Source: Candidatus Kuenenia stuttgartensis (GTDB lineage Bacteria > Planctomycetota > Planctomycetia > Planctomycetales > Planctomycetaceae). Taken from it: 41,167 bases of DNA. Of this stretch, positions 15,930-23,567 are shown piece after piece. Positions within the stretch are counted from its first letter, which is position 1. Each line of letters begins with the position of its first letter. Below the pieces are notes generated by a model, which saw only the letters and a list, made by a program, of their open reading frames with translations, was not told the origin of the DNA and did no database searches. The stretch covers positions 1 to 41,167 of the forward strand of contig CAMDPK010000054.1 of assembly GCA_945904015.1 (NCBI GenBank). The letters run 5' to 3'. A program made the translations under genes and the position numbers.

Positions 15930-17293
15930 CGTCCATCAATCGGGAGGGCGAGGCTCCCGCCGAGCCGAGGCCGCGAGCATGTTCGCATTCCATCGTCCGC
16001 GCGAATCGGTTGCGTTGCACGTTTCGACTTGGCGGGAGCCTCGCCCTCCCATTCGTCGTCTGTTGCTGGATATCAGGCGTGATTGCGGGCGACATTCGCG
16101 TCACGGTCTTTGATGCCGACAGCCGCGAGACGAGTGGTTCACTGCAAGCGATCAACCACGAATCGTTGAGCGTCGCTGGCCAGCCACCGGCAAAATGGAA
16201 ATGGTCGGACGTCGTGTGGTTGCGATTCGTGGGGCACGTTTTCAACGTGCCCGCGTTGAATGTGGATACGGCCAAAAATGGGCACGTTGAAAACGTGCCC
16301 CACGAGCCGCGCGGCTCGGCGATCTGGTTGGCCAACGGAGATCGGTTGGTCGCGCGGGCGACAGGCATCGAAGACGAGCAGCTTCGTGCGGTGTGGCGGC
16401 AGTTTCCGGAATGGCCGGAGTTCGCGTTACCATTGGAAGCGGTGTGCGGCTTGTCACTGTCGCTGCCGCAAGCTCGCGAACGGCGAGATGAAATCGCTGC
16501 GTGGTTGTTCGACCGCAAGGCCGCTCGCGACGAACTGCGGTTGCTCAATGGCGACGTGCTGTCCGGTGAGGTCACCGGTTGGCGCGAAGGGACGATCACA
16601 CTGAAGTCCGGTGGTGCAGAAATCAGGCTGCCCAACTCAGACGTGCGCGACATCGGATTTAATCCCGAATTGCTGGCGCTGCCGGAGCCGAAAGAACTCT
16701 GTTGGCTCGTGTCGCTGCGAGACGGCTCGCGACTCACGCTGCTGGTCTCGAAGAGTCGCTTCGACGGCGAGTCTCTCAAGGCCGCGCATGTGTCGGGAGT
16801 CTCTTGGGACATTCCGCTCGCGGCGATCTTTGAGCTGCGGGTGCTGCGCGGACGAGCGGTCTTCCTTTCCGATATGACGCCGCTGGAAGCGAAGCACACG
16901 CCGTTCTTGCCTGATTCGCGCGAGTGGCCGATGCAGCGCGACCGTTCCGTGGCAGGATTGCCTCTGCGGCTGATCGGACGCGAGTTCCCGAAGGGCTTGG
17001 GGATGCACAGCCGCTCGACGGTCACCTTCGAATTGGCGGGGAAATATCGAAAGTTTCACGCAGTCGTCGGCCTGGACGACACAACGGTCGGTGAAGGGAC
17101 GGCGGTGTGCGCCGTTGAGGTCGATGGCCGCCGCGTGTTCGAGCCACCAGCGTTGACTCGTCCCAAGGGGCCGGCACGGCTCCCGATCATCGACGTGTCC
17201 GGAGCCAAGCGGCTGACGTTGACGGTCGATTTCGGAGAACTCGGCGACTCGCAGGATCACGTCAATTGGGGCGACGCCGTGTTGCTGCGATGA
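15926..17293 (+). CDS. Exported NPCBM-domain protein with two in-frame palindromes
   Basis: 455 residues. The C-terminal part (about 300-455) is an NPCBM/NEW2-type domain, with REFPKGLGMHSRSTVTFEL, KFHAVVGLDDT and the closing HVNWGDAVLLR; such domains are putative carbohydrate-binding modules on secreted proteins. A hydrophobic stretch at about residues 36-55 serves as a signal or anchor. The middle carries LANGDRLVARATG and LLNGDVLSGEVTGW blocks of a beta-rich region often found before NPCBM in planctomycetes. The ATG overlaps the NuoN-like stop as ATGA and has AAGGAGG 6 nt upstream, so translation is coupled. Palindromes at 15942-16050 and 16228-16304 are read through as residues about 6-42 and 101-126. 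Membership in the complex-I-like operon is unexplained. Confidence 0.8.
   Translation: MTSINREGEAPAEPRPRACSHSIVRANRLRCTFRLGGSLALPFVVCCWISGVIAGDIRVTVFDADSRETSGSLQAINHESLSVAGQPPAKWKWSDVVWLRFVGHVFNVPALNVDTAKNGHVENVPHEPRGSAIWLANGDRLVARATGIEDEQLRAVWRQFPEWPEFALPLEAVCGLSLSLPQARERRDEIAAWLFDRKAARDELRLLNGDVLSGEVTGWREGTITLKSGGAEIRLPNSDVRDIGFNPELLALPEPKELCWLVSLRDGSRLTLLVSKSRFDGESLKAAHVSGVSWDIPLAAIFELRVLRGRAVFLSDMTPLEAKHTPFLPDSREWPMQRDRSVAGLPLRLIGREFPKGLGMHSRSTVTFELAGKYRKFHAVVGLDDTTVGEGTAVCAVEVDGRRVFEPPALTRPKGPARLPIIDVSGAKRLTLTVDFGELGDSQDHVNWGDAVLLR
15942..16050. repeat. In-frame palindrome at the N-terminus of the NPCBM gene
   Basis: Perfect 20-nt arms 15942-15961 (GGGAGGGCGAGGCTCCCGCC) and 16031-16050, separated by 69 nt. 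The right arm encodes GGSLALP, part of the predicted signal/anchor segment. Confidence 0.88.
16228..16304. repeat. In-frame palindrome inside the NPCBM gene
   Basis: Perfect 25-nt arms 16228-16252 and 16280-16304. Each arm folds on itself as GGGCACGTT-TTC-AACGTGCCC. It is read as GHVFNVPALNV and KNGHVENVPHE. A covarying relative (CAGGTT-GAA-AACCTG) is found at 27315-27338. Confidence 0.9.
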
Positions 17294-17868
17294 TTCGAAA
17301 AATGAAAATGGACACCACGATGACTTTGTTTTGCCGCCGACTGCGATTGGAAATTGACTTGCAGCGATGTGACATCGCCGAGCCAGTTTTGTCGGCCGGG
17401 TATCGTTGGATGGAGTGGTCTCCGGAGTTGCTCAACCGCCACGCGGCGGTGAAGTACCGCTGTTTCGAAACGGAAAAAGACGGCCAAGTCTTTCCATCGC
17501 TCCGCAGTGCCGAGGGGTGTCAGCGGTTGATGGATTACATCGCGACGAATCCGCTGTTCGTGCCAAATGCGACGTGGTTGTTGGTCTGCGACGAATCCGC
17601 TGCAGGTGTCCCGACTGATTGCGGCACGATTCAGGGACTCGCGTCGGTTCCGGAATCGGGAGCGATTCAAAACGTCGGCATCGTGCCGGAGCATCGCGGC
17701 CGCGGCTTGGGACGGGCACTCGTGCAAGCCGCGCTGTGCGGCTTTCGCACGAGCGGCCTGACACACATCTCGCTGGAAGTGACGGCCGCCAACTTGCCGG
17801 CCGTGAAGCTGTATCAGTCGCTCGGTTTTCTGGTGACGAAGACGCTGTATCGGTCAGTCGATGATTGA
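17290..17868 (+). CDS. GNAT-family N-acetyltransferase
   Basis: 192 residues. The acetyl-CoA binding motif is clear: IQNVGIVPEHRGRGLGRALVQAAL, with RGRGLG at 136-141, followed by ISLEVTAANLPAVKLYQSLGF, the usual beta5-alpha4 part of the fold. The N-terminal half (RWMEWSPELLNRHAAVKYRCF) is less conserved and gives no substrate. The start at 17290 is chosen because its ATG overlaps the preceding stop as ATGA, giving coupled translation; an in-frame ATG at 17302 is an alternative. It is the last gene of the plus-strand run that starts with pabA and is followed by a hairpin terminator. Confidence 0.85.
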   Translation: MIRKMKMDTTMTLFCRRLRLEIDLQRCDIAEPVLSAGYRWMEWSPELLNRHAAVKYRCFETEKDGQVFPSLRSAEGCQRLMDYIATNPLFVPNATWLLVCDESAAGVPTDCGTIQGLASVPESGAIQNVGIVPEHRGRGLGRALVQAALCGFRTSGLTHISLEVTAANLPAVKLYQSLGFLVTKTLYRSVDD

Positions 17869-17879
17869 GGCTCAACAAA

Positions 17880-17913
17880 AGCAAAAGCCACGGTATTTTT
17901 CTGCCGTGGCTTT
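17880..17913. terminator. Bidirectional hairpin terminator
   Basis: AAAGCCACGG (17885-17894) pairs with CCGTGGCTTT (17904-17913) around an A/T-rich loop. It lies between two convergent genes. T-runs follow on both strands, best on the minus strand (GGCTTTTGCTTTT). Confidence 0.75.
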
Positions 17914-17941
17914 CGTAGTTGGTGCGTGAGGTTCGCTCGTC

Positions 17942-18706
17942 TCAGTTGTTGGAATCGAGTTCGATCGTCACGCGTCCGGGACGATGATCGAGCTCATATT
18001 CATAGCGGTACGTTTTGACGCGCCGTCCATTGGACTCGCTAAAAGTCACCTTCGGCTCGGACTCCAGCCGCCTGATCTCAAGGGGATTGGACTCGCGACG
18101 ATTGGACTGACACGCGGACTCTTCGCGAATGACTCGGGGCGAAGAGACCACCGAGCGATAAACTCGCACCGGCTGTGAATCCAGAACTTCGTCCGAATAG
18201 ACCACCGGTTGAGCGGACTCCACGGTTCGGTACGTCACAGTCGGCTGATAGATGACTCTGGGTTGGGTCGCCACGAAGGATCGAGACGACACGACTCGCG
18301 AGGACATGACCGGCTGCGAAGCCACGACGGTTTGAGACGAATCGAACGGCTCGTCAAAAGTGGTCTCAGGCAAATACCTGTTTTCAACATACACCGCCGG
18401 AGCGGATCGCCGGTTGTTCCAAGATTGCGACTGGGAAGAGTTGGAACCAAAGGACGAATAGCCGGAGCCAAAGGAAGAATAGCCCGAACCAAAGGACGAA
18501 TAGCCAGAGCCAAAAGACGAATAACCGGAGCCGTAGGAATAGTTCCCTCCGACAATCGTCCGAGTTCGCACCACGGATTGTGAGACCGGCACCGAGCGGA
18601 AACTCGACGACTGTGTGTAGTACGTCTGGGCCTGAGCCGATGCCGCGACGCACAGAAACAGGCCTCCCATCAATCCGGCACCAAGTCGTTTTCGAATGCG
18701 TTGCAT
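17942..18706 (-). CDS. Secreted Ser/Val-rich protein with SGYSSFG tandem repeats
   Basis: 254 residues, no family recognised. Signal peptide at about 1-27 (CVAASAQAQ). Then a Ser/Tyr/Gly region with tandem SGYSSFG heptads (about residues 59-86), followed by a low-complexity Val/Ser/Arg region with recurring VxSRxVxS and VxYRTV pieces. The C-terminus, VKTYRYEYELDHRPGRVTIELD, looks like a small ordered beta segment. The ATG at 18704-18706 is supported by AAGGGAG 6-7 nt upstream and by the signal peptide. It is divergent from the DUF502 gene and convergent with the GNAT gene. The repeat type suggests a surface or matrix protein; this is inference. Confidence 0.75.
   Translation of the reverse strand: MQRIRKRLGAGLMGGLFLCVAASAQAQTYYTQSSSFRSVPVSQSVVRTRTIVGGNYSYGSGYSSFGSGYSSFGSGYSSFGSGYSSFGSNSSQSQSWNNRRSAPAVYVENRYLPETTFDEPFDSSQTVVASQPVMSSRVVSSRSFVATQPRVIYQPTVTYRTVESAQPVVYSDEVLDSQPVRVYRSVVSSPRVIREESACQSNRRESNPLEIRRLESEPKVTFSESNGRRVKTYRYEYELDHRPGRVTIELDSNN
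18449..18532 (-). repeat. Four 21-nt tandem repeats (coding)
   Basis: Units at 18449-18469, 18470-18490, 18491-18511 and 18512-18532 encode SGYSSFG heptads on the minus strand. They differ at 1-4 positions, mostly synonymous, so protein-level repetition is kept. Confidence 0.9.
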
Positions 18707-18870
18707 GACACTCTCCCTTGCGAAAGTCACTGAATCTGGAAATGGCAACGCGCGTCAGTCCGTTCCACCAGGCCGCGCAAGTCCTTGAACGAGGACCGTG
18801 GCCGACTATACTCCGGCCGATTGCTGTCGTCGAGTATTTGAGTTCCCCGCGCGGCCCGTTGGATCGTCGC

Positions 18871-19926
18871 ATGTCCCAGCCTAGCGGCTCTGCTTTGCCA
18901 TCGACTCCGCCACCGAACCAGGTTTCGGCGACGAGGATCTTTCTGCGCGGATTGGCGATCTCGCTGCCGCCGATCCTGACGCTGCTGATCCTGTTTTGGA
19001 TTCTGCATGGCATCAACGATTTCATCGTGCAACCGATCAGTTGGGCGGTGCGGTCCTGCATCGCGCAGGCGGTCGAGAAATCTCGGCCACTGGAAGGATT
19101 GGTCGCTCCCGACGGATTGCCAGGGCTGATGTTCAAAGAGCGCAGCTATCGTTTGCTTCCAGAAGATCGCACAATTTTGCTGGAGCGTTTGGCACAAGCG
19201 AACGAGTCAACGCAAGAAGATGTCACCGACGAAGTTCGTCGGCGGTTGGAAGATTTGGCGTTCGTGCCGCTCGACAAGCGAGCGGTTCCGTACGCCGATT
19301 ACCGCGATGCTGTCAAAAGCCTGGGTTCCGTCACGAAGCCTTTGGATGTCATCGGCGTGTACCGTGAACTGGCCGCGACGCGATATTTTCAGAGCCTGTT
19401 TCACTTGAGCGCAGTGGCGATCTTGATCTCGATTGTGATGGTCTACTCGATTGGCCGGTTCGTGACTCATCGCCTCGGCGCGTGGTTCGTGATGCGAGTT
19501 GGCTCGTTTGTCACCGGAGTGCCGTTGGTTGGAGCCATTTACATCGCGGTGAGGCATGTCACAGACTTTTTCCTCGCCGAAAAAGATCCGAAGTTCCGCC
19601 GCGTGGTGGCGGTCGAGTACCCGCGCCCCGGCATTTGGTCGCTGGCATTCGTGACGGGAACTGGCATGTCCGAATGCGTGAAAGCTGCCGGTGAACCGCT
19701 GGTCAACGTGTTGATCCCCAGTGCTCCGATTCCATTCGCTGGGTACACGATGAATGTCAAACGGAGCGAACTGCTGGACCTCGACATGTCGCTGGATCAG
19801 GCTATTCAGTACGTCATGTCGTGTGGCGTGATTGTGCCAACACCAACACCGCCGCCGATGAATGCCAAGAACGGAATCACCGAGCCTCCCGCGCTGCCCG
19901 GCCAATCGACTCAGCCCGCGTTCTAA
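18871..19926 (+). CDS. DUF502 family membrane protein
   Basis: 351 residues. An N-terminal membrane segment (IFLRGLAISLPPILTLLILFWIL, about 23-45) and a second pair of segments near 177-230 flank a soluble, charged stretch of about 120 residues that makes this member longer than typical DUF502 proteins (around 200 residues). The C-terminal half carries the family pattern: GSFVTGVPLVGAIYIAVRHVTDF, FRRVVAVEYPRPGIWSLAFVTG, then NVLIPSAPIPFAGYTMNV and SLDQAIQYVMSCGVIVP. Function is unknown; plant homologues (COV) affect trafficking. The ATG at 18871 was chosen because upstream sequence in the frame looks non-coding and is shared with the divergent promoter; no strong ribosome site supports any start. 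Confidence 0.82.
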   Translation: MSQPSGSALPSTPPPNQVSATRIFLRGLAISLPPILTLLILFWILHGINDFIVQPISWAVRSCIAQAVEKSRPLEGLVAPDGLPGLMFKERSYRLLPEDRTILLERLAQANESTQEDVTDEVRRRLEDLAFVPLDKRAVPYADYRDAVKSLGSVTKPLDVIGVYRELAATRYFQSLFHLSAVAILISIVMVYSIGRFVTHRLGAWFVMRVGSFVTGVPLVGAIYIAVRHVTDFFLAEKDPKFRRVVAVEYPRPGIWSLAFVTGTGMSECVKAAGEPLVNVLIPSAPIPFAGYTMNVKRSELLDLDMSLDQAIQYVMSCGVIVPTPTPPPMNAKNGITEPPALPGQSTQPAF

Positions 19927-19942
19927 ATCCGAGGGTTCAAGG

Positions 19943-20308
19943 ATGATGCTCTGCGAACGATCGAGGATGGCGCTTCCACTTTTGGCCGCGAGTGTTTTGG
20001 GTTGCGGCTCTCCGGTCGTCGATCCGGGTCGTGCAACGAATTTCGCGCTGCCACCGATTCAGCAACCGGCGAATCCGTCCGGACTGCCGACACTGGAATC
20101 ACCAGAGATCCAGCAAGTCCCGGCCGAGTCGGTGCTCAACTTGCCAAACGACTCGAATTCGGCGACGTATCACACGGTTCAAGCCGGCGAGACGCTGACC
20201 AACATTGCCAAGCGATATGGCGTCAGCACGGAGAAACTTCGCTCGGCCAACGGCTTGGATGCGTCGGCCAAGCTCCAGTCGCACCAGTTGCTTTTTATCC
20301 CCAAGTAG
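19943..20308 (+). CDS. LysM-domain lipoprotein
   Basis: 121 residues. A lipobox (SVLGC, Cys near residue 21) follows a short hydrophobic segment, so the protein is probably lipid-anchored. A Pro-rich linker leads to one LysM domain at about 75-121: TYHTVQAGETLTNIAKRYGV then LQSHQLLFIPK. LysM domains bind peptidoglycan or chitin-like glycans. Start at 19943, with GAGGG upstream; a second ATG follows directly. The stop codon TAG (20306-20308) is the TAG of a GTAG hairpin element. Confidence 0.85.
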   Translation: MMLCERSRMALPLLAASVLGCGSPVVDPGRATNFALPPIQQPANPSGLPTLESPEIQQVPAESVLNLPNDSNSATYHTVQAGETLTNIAKRYGVSTEKLRSANGLDASAKLQSHQLLFIPK

Positions 20309-20328
20309 GAGCAGGCGGCTTGCCTGTG
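20305..20328 (+). repeat. GTAG hairpin element containing the LysM gene stop codon
   Basis: GTAG (20305-20308) followed by GCAGGC-GGCTT-GCCTGT. The TAG is the stop of the LysM gene. A sister copy ends the PIN-TRAM gene at 22131. Confidence 0.75.
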
Positions 20329-20346
20329 CCGACGAGGAAATCGACC

Positions 20347-20862
20347 GTGTCGCACGAAACGTTGTGGGCTCCGTGGCGGCTGAATTACATCGTCAACGCG
20401 CTGGACAAGGATGTGGCCGATGCACCGAAAGAGGGCTGTTTCTTTTGCCGCTACCGCGAGGACACTCATGACGCGGAGAATTACGTCGTCGATCGCTCCG
20501 AGCATTCGCTGATCGTGCTCAACCGCTTTCCGTACAACAACGGGCACCTGTTGATTGCCCCACGCGAGCACAAAGCGGCCTTGGAAGAACTTGGCGATGC
20601 CGAACTGCTCGATCTGCAAGTCCAACTTCGTCGCATGGTCAAGTTGCTGAGCCTCGTGATGGGGGCGGAGGGTTTCAACGTGGGATTGAATTTGGGACGC
20701 GTCGCCGGCGCGGGGTTGCCGGGGCATCTGCACTGGCACATCGTTCCACGCTGGAACGGTGACGTGAATTTCATGCCGGCCATCGCCGATACGAAGGTCA
20801 TCCCGCAGTCTCTCGATGCTTTGTATCAACTGCTGCGAAATGATTTAGCGACGGTCCCTTAG
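20347..20862 (+). CDS. HIT-family nucleotide hydrolase/transferase
   Basis: 171 residues. The histidine triad GHLHWHIVPRW (H127, H129, H131) is intact and NLGRVAGAGLPGHLH precedes it. The N-terminus has the zinc-binding pair CFFC (C31, C34) and WAPWRLNYI, as in the FHIT/Ap4A-phosphorylase-like HIT branch. It probably acts on dinucleoside polyphosphates or nucleotide conjugates in the cytosol. The open frame runs back to 20002 in the LysM gene. GTG at 20347 is preferred, because GAGGAAA sits upstream and homologues begin close to this point; GTG at 20326 is an alternative. Only 38 nt separate it from the LysM gene, and the gap includes a hairpin element. Confidence 0.87.
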   Translation: MSHETLWAPWRLNYIVNALDKDVADAPKEGCFFCRYREDTHDAENYVVDRSEHSLIVLNRFPYNNGHLLIAPREHKAALEELGDAELLDLQVQLRRMVKLLSLVMGAEGFNVGLNLGRVAGAGLPGHLHWHIVPRWNGDVNFMPAIADTKVIPQSLDALYQLLRNDLATVP

Positions 20863-20906
20863 GAACATGGTCGCAAAAACTTCCCGAAGTGAAACAGGCT
20901 GCTATG

Positions 20907-20965
20907 AGCCGCAGGGCGCTAGCCCCGGTTCGGATAACACAAACCGGGGCTAGCGCCCTGCGGCT
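20907..20965. repeat. Perfect 24-nt inverted repeat
   Basis: Arms 20907-20930 and 20942-20965 (starting AGCCGCAGGGCGCTAGCC) are exactly complementary, with an 11-nt spacer. It lies in the gap between the HIT and PIN-TRAM genes. A related compact palindrome is at 25744-25775. It could form a strong RNA hairpin and act as a terminator, but no T-run follows. Confidence 0.88.
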
Positions 20966-21093
20966 GATCGAGAAGACGATTCGGCGGCGGTTGCATCGCT
21001 CAGTTGTCAGAGATTATCGTGTGCTCGACGGTTCTTCAGGCTCTTGACCGGAGACCGAATCGTCCTCCTTCCGCCATCGAATGTGACTCAACC

Positions 21094-22134
21094 ATGTTCC
21101 TGATCGTTCTTCGAGCCGCGTATTTTTTGATCTGCGCCAGTGCGATCGCGGCGTTCGTGAATACCTGGAGCGATCCGTATGAAGTCTTCAAAGACCGCCA
21201 GTTCAGCGCATTTCTGGTGATGCTGACGGTGTCGCAGGTGGTCACGCTGATCGACATTTTCACGCCGCGCAAGCGGATTGAAGTGATCTCGGCCATTTAC
21301 TTCGGTTTGTTGATCGGCGTGCTGTTGAGTTACATGCTGATGCAGACGACGACGCCGCTCCTGGAAGCCCTGAAGCTGTTGAAATACGAAGGGCCGATCA
21401 AGTTGGTGCTCACGTTGATGGTCACGTTTTTGAGCACCTCGCTTTTGATCCAGACGCGGGACGATTTTCGATTTGTGATTCCGTATGTCGAGTTCGCTCG
21501 CGAGTTGAAGGGAGTTCGGCCGCTGATTCTCGATAGCAGTGCGCTGATTGACGGTCGCATCGCGGATGTGGTCGAGACGAAGATTCTCGATTCCAAGATG
21601 ATCGTCCCGGATTTCGTGCTCAAAGAAGTTCAGGACATCGCCGACTCGCAAGATAAGAACCGCCGGATGCGTGGCCGGCGTGGGCTGGAAGTCCTGGCCA
21701 AACTCCAGCAGATGCCGCACGCAGAGGTCACGGTCTACGACACCAAGAAGAAGGAAGTCGAATATCGTGGTCTGACGGTCGATCAGCGGCTCGTTGAACT
21801 CGGCAAGAACTTGAACGGCCGCGTTGTGACAAGCGACTTCAACCTCAATCGCGTCGCCGTGGTGCAGGGAGTCGAGGTCATCAACCTCAACGACGTCGCC
21901 AGCTCGCTGCGGCCGAGATATCTACCCGGCGACAACCTGAAAGTCCGCGTGATCCGCGAAGGCGAGGCTCAGGGCCAGGGAGTGGGATATCTCGATGACG
22001 GCACGATGGTTGTCTGCGAGCAAGGTCGCGACATGATTGGCAAAGAGATCGAGACGACCGTGACTAGCGTGCTGCAAAGCAGCACCGGTCGCATGATTTT
22101 CGCTCGGCCGAACGGAGTGCCGGTGCGCGTGTAG
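21094..22134 (+). CDS. Membrane-anchored PIN-TRAM protein (YacL-like)
   Basis: 346 residues. Four N-terminal membrane segments (about 5-125) precede a PIN nuclease domain (about 142-270) with acidic residues D147 (ILDSSALIDGRI), E178 (FVLKEVQDIAD) and D248 (VVTSDFNLNRVA), then a TRAM domain (about 278-340; LPGDNLKVRVIREG, GQGVGYLDDGTMVV). This architecture is the conserved PIN/TRAM family that includes YacL; an RNase role is expected but its substrate is unknown. The ATG at 21094 starts the first membrane helix; an upstream TTG frame from 21004 is not supported. The stop TAG (22132-22134) is part of a GTAG hairpin element. Confidence 0.88.
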   Translation: MFLIVLRAAYFLICASAIAAFVNTWSDPYEVFKDRQFSAFLVMLTVSQVVTLIDIFTPRKRIEVISAIYFGLLIGVLLSYMLMQTTTPLLEALKLLKYEGPIKLVLTLMVTFLSTSLLIQTRDDFRFVIPYVEFARELKGVRPLILDSSALIDGRIADVVETKILDSKMIVPDFVLKEVQDIADSQDKNRRMRGRRGLEVLAKLQQMPHAEVTVYDTKKKEVEYRGLTVDQRLVELGKNLNGRVVTSDFNLNRVAVVQGVEVINLNDVASSLRPRYLPGDNLKVRVIREGEAQGQGVGYLDDGTMVVCEQGRDMIGKEIETTVTSVLQSSTGRMIFARPNGVPVRV

Positions 22135-22155
22135 CGCAGGCGGCTCGCCTGCTCC
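22131..22155 (+). repeat. GTAG hairpin element containing the PIN-TRAM stop codon
   Basis: GTAG (22131-22134) followed by GCAGGC-GGCTC-GCCTGC. Same family as 20305-20328; stop TAG of the gene is inside the element. Confidence 0.75.
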
Positions 22156-22169
22156 GATGGAGGCGACGC

Positions 22170-23501
22170 TCAGTGCTTCACCGTTGACGCACCCGGTTTG
22201 CCGGGAATGGCTTTGACCGTCGGCTTCGGCTCGGCCTCTTTTTTCGGCTTTGGCTCGAATGGATGAGTTTTTTCCCACTCCATCCAAAACTTCGACGGCG
22301 ATGTCTTGCGCCACATGGCCAGCGAATTGCCAACATGCGAGAAGAACGTGTAGTTGTCGAGAATCTCGGCTTCGCTCATCGCCACCGTTTTCTGGATGAG
22401 CCAAGCCGCCGCCTGCCGGATTTGTTCGCGTGGCGGATGCAGCGACTCGGGCGCGATCGACAGCCATTCGAGATGATGCCCTGTCGCGATGACGTGCCGG
22501 AAAAGTGGGATCGACTGGTCCGGCTTCTTTAACGCGTCTTCGCCGGCCGGCCAGTTGTACGGCCAGTGGCCGTCCTCAAACTGACAGACCTTCAAGAGAT
22601 CGCGCACGGTTTCGAGATGCCGATAGACCGCCTTCTGAACGTCGTCGGACAAGATGTCATATTCCTCGTCGAGCCGGAGCAGCACCATCAACGAGTACAG
22701 CCGATGCGTGCCGCCGCACGTCCCCATTTTCTTGTGACCGCGCAAGAGCCGCTGTGCCAGCATGTCGAAAGACATCTCACGGCCGTCCGCCAATCGCCAG
22801 GACTTCGTCGTCGGAGCCAGCCACAAACCGAAGGCCATCACCGACCACTCGGTCTCACGCTCGTCATAGCGGAAGTCGCGCAGCGCCTGCCGCACCACGT
22901 CGCGAAACGTCAGGTCTCGGCGATTCGGCGTGAAGACCGGCTGAGACAGCGGCAATCCCGCCTCAGTCAGGCAAGCCAGCAGATGATCGTGATGCACGGA
23001 CGCCGAGTTTGTTTCGCGGCCCCATTCCACGTAGACGCCGTCATCCGGCCGCTCTTGCAGGAGCGGAACCGGTTGGGTCTCGGTCTCCTTTTCCGGTTTC
23101 CACGACGCCGCGAAGCGTCCGTAATCAATCAGAAAGTCGCGCAGAGTTTCACCTGACAAAGCGTCCGGGTCTTGAAACTTTGCATCGACGTGCCACGCGC
23201 GGAGCGCGTGTTCGATGTGATTCGGCTTCATCTTCTTGGCCGGGAAGTGCGGGACGATTTGCTGCAACACGGCCGCGAGTTCCTCATCGCTGACGAGCTG
23301 CGGGTCGTCGTACAGCGGCGTGATTTCCAGAGCGGTGTCCCGTTCCAGCGGGATCTCGATGTTCTGCGGCTTGGCGACGACCAACCGTCGTACTTGCCGC
23401 TGCGATTCCGGGCTGAGCGACGCATACGACCACGCGAACGCCGCCACGATCGGAACTTGCAGAACGACAAACATCAACGCAGGCACGCGACGCAGTTTCA
23501 T
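22170..23501 (-). CDS. Anchored or exported protein of unknown function
   Basis: 443 residues, not recognised. An N-terminal hydrophobic segment (ALMFVVLQVPIVAAFAW, residues about 8-24) acts as a signal anchor; the rest is soluble. The central part looks alpha-helical, with GTCGGTHRLYSLMVLLRLDEEY and CQFEDGHWPYNWPAGED, somewhat reminiscent of alpha/alpha-toroid enzymes of the prenyltransferase/terpene cyclase type, but no catalytic motif is certain. The C-terminus is Lys/Pro/Glu-rich. ATG at 23499-23501 is preferred over one at 23513 because GAGG lies 6-7 nt upstream. It follows the membrane GT-C-like gene on the same strand, with a GTAG hairpin in the 66-nt gap. Confidence 0.6.
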   Translation of the reverse strand: MKLRRVPALMFVVLQVPIVAAFAWSYASLSPESQRQVRRLVVAKPQNIEIPLERDTALEITPLYDDPQLVSDEELAAVLQQIVPHFPAKKMKPNHIEHALRAWHVDAKFQDPDALSGETLRDFLIDYGRFAASWKPEKETETQPVPLLQERPDDGVYVEWGRETNSASVHHDHLLACLTEAGLPLSQPVFTPNRRDLTFRDVVRQALRDFRYDERETEWSVMAFGLWLAPTTKSWRLADGREMSFDMLAQRLLRGHKKMGTCGGTHRLYSLMVLLRLDEEYDILSDDVQKAVYRHLETVRDLLKVCQFEDGHWPYNWPAGEDALKKPDQSIPLFRHVIATGHHLEWLSIAPESLHPPREQIRQAAAWLIQKTVAMSEAEILDNYTFFSHVGNSLAMWRKTSPSKFWMEWEKTHPFEPKPKKEAEPKPTVKAIPGKPGASTVKH

Positions 23502-23515
23502 GGTGAACCTCATTC

Positions 23516-23539
23516 GTAGGACGGCCTTCCCAGGCCGTC
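23516..23539 (+). repeat. GTAG hairpin element
   Basis: GTAGG followed by ACGGCCT-TCCC-AGGCCGT. Same loop (TTCCC) as the elements at 30783-30807 and 30856-30879, with different but complementary stems. Confidence 0.75.
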
Positions 23540-23567
23540 GCAGACAGAATCGAAATCCCGTTCGACT

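Noticed and set aside
18449..18532. Regular 21-nt repeats considered as a CRISPR array
   Set aside because: Units are directly adjacent without spacers and encode in-frame heptads of a protein.
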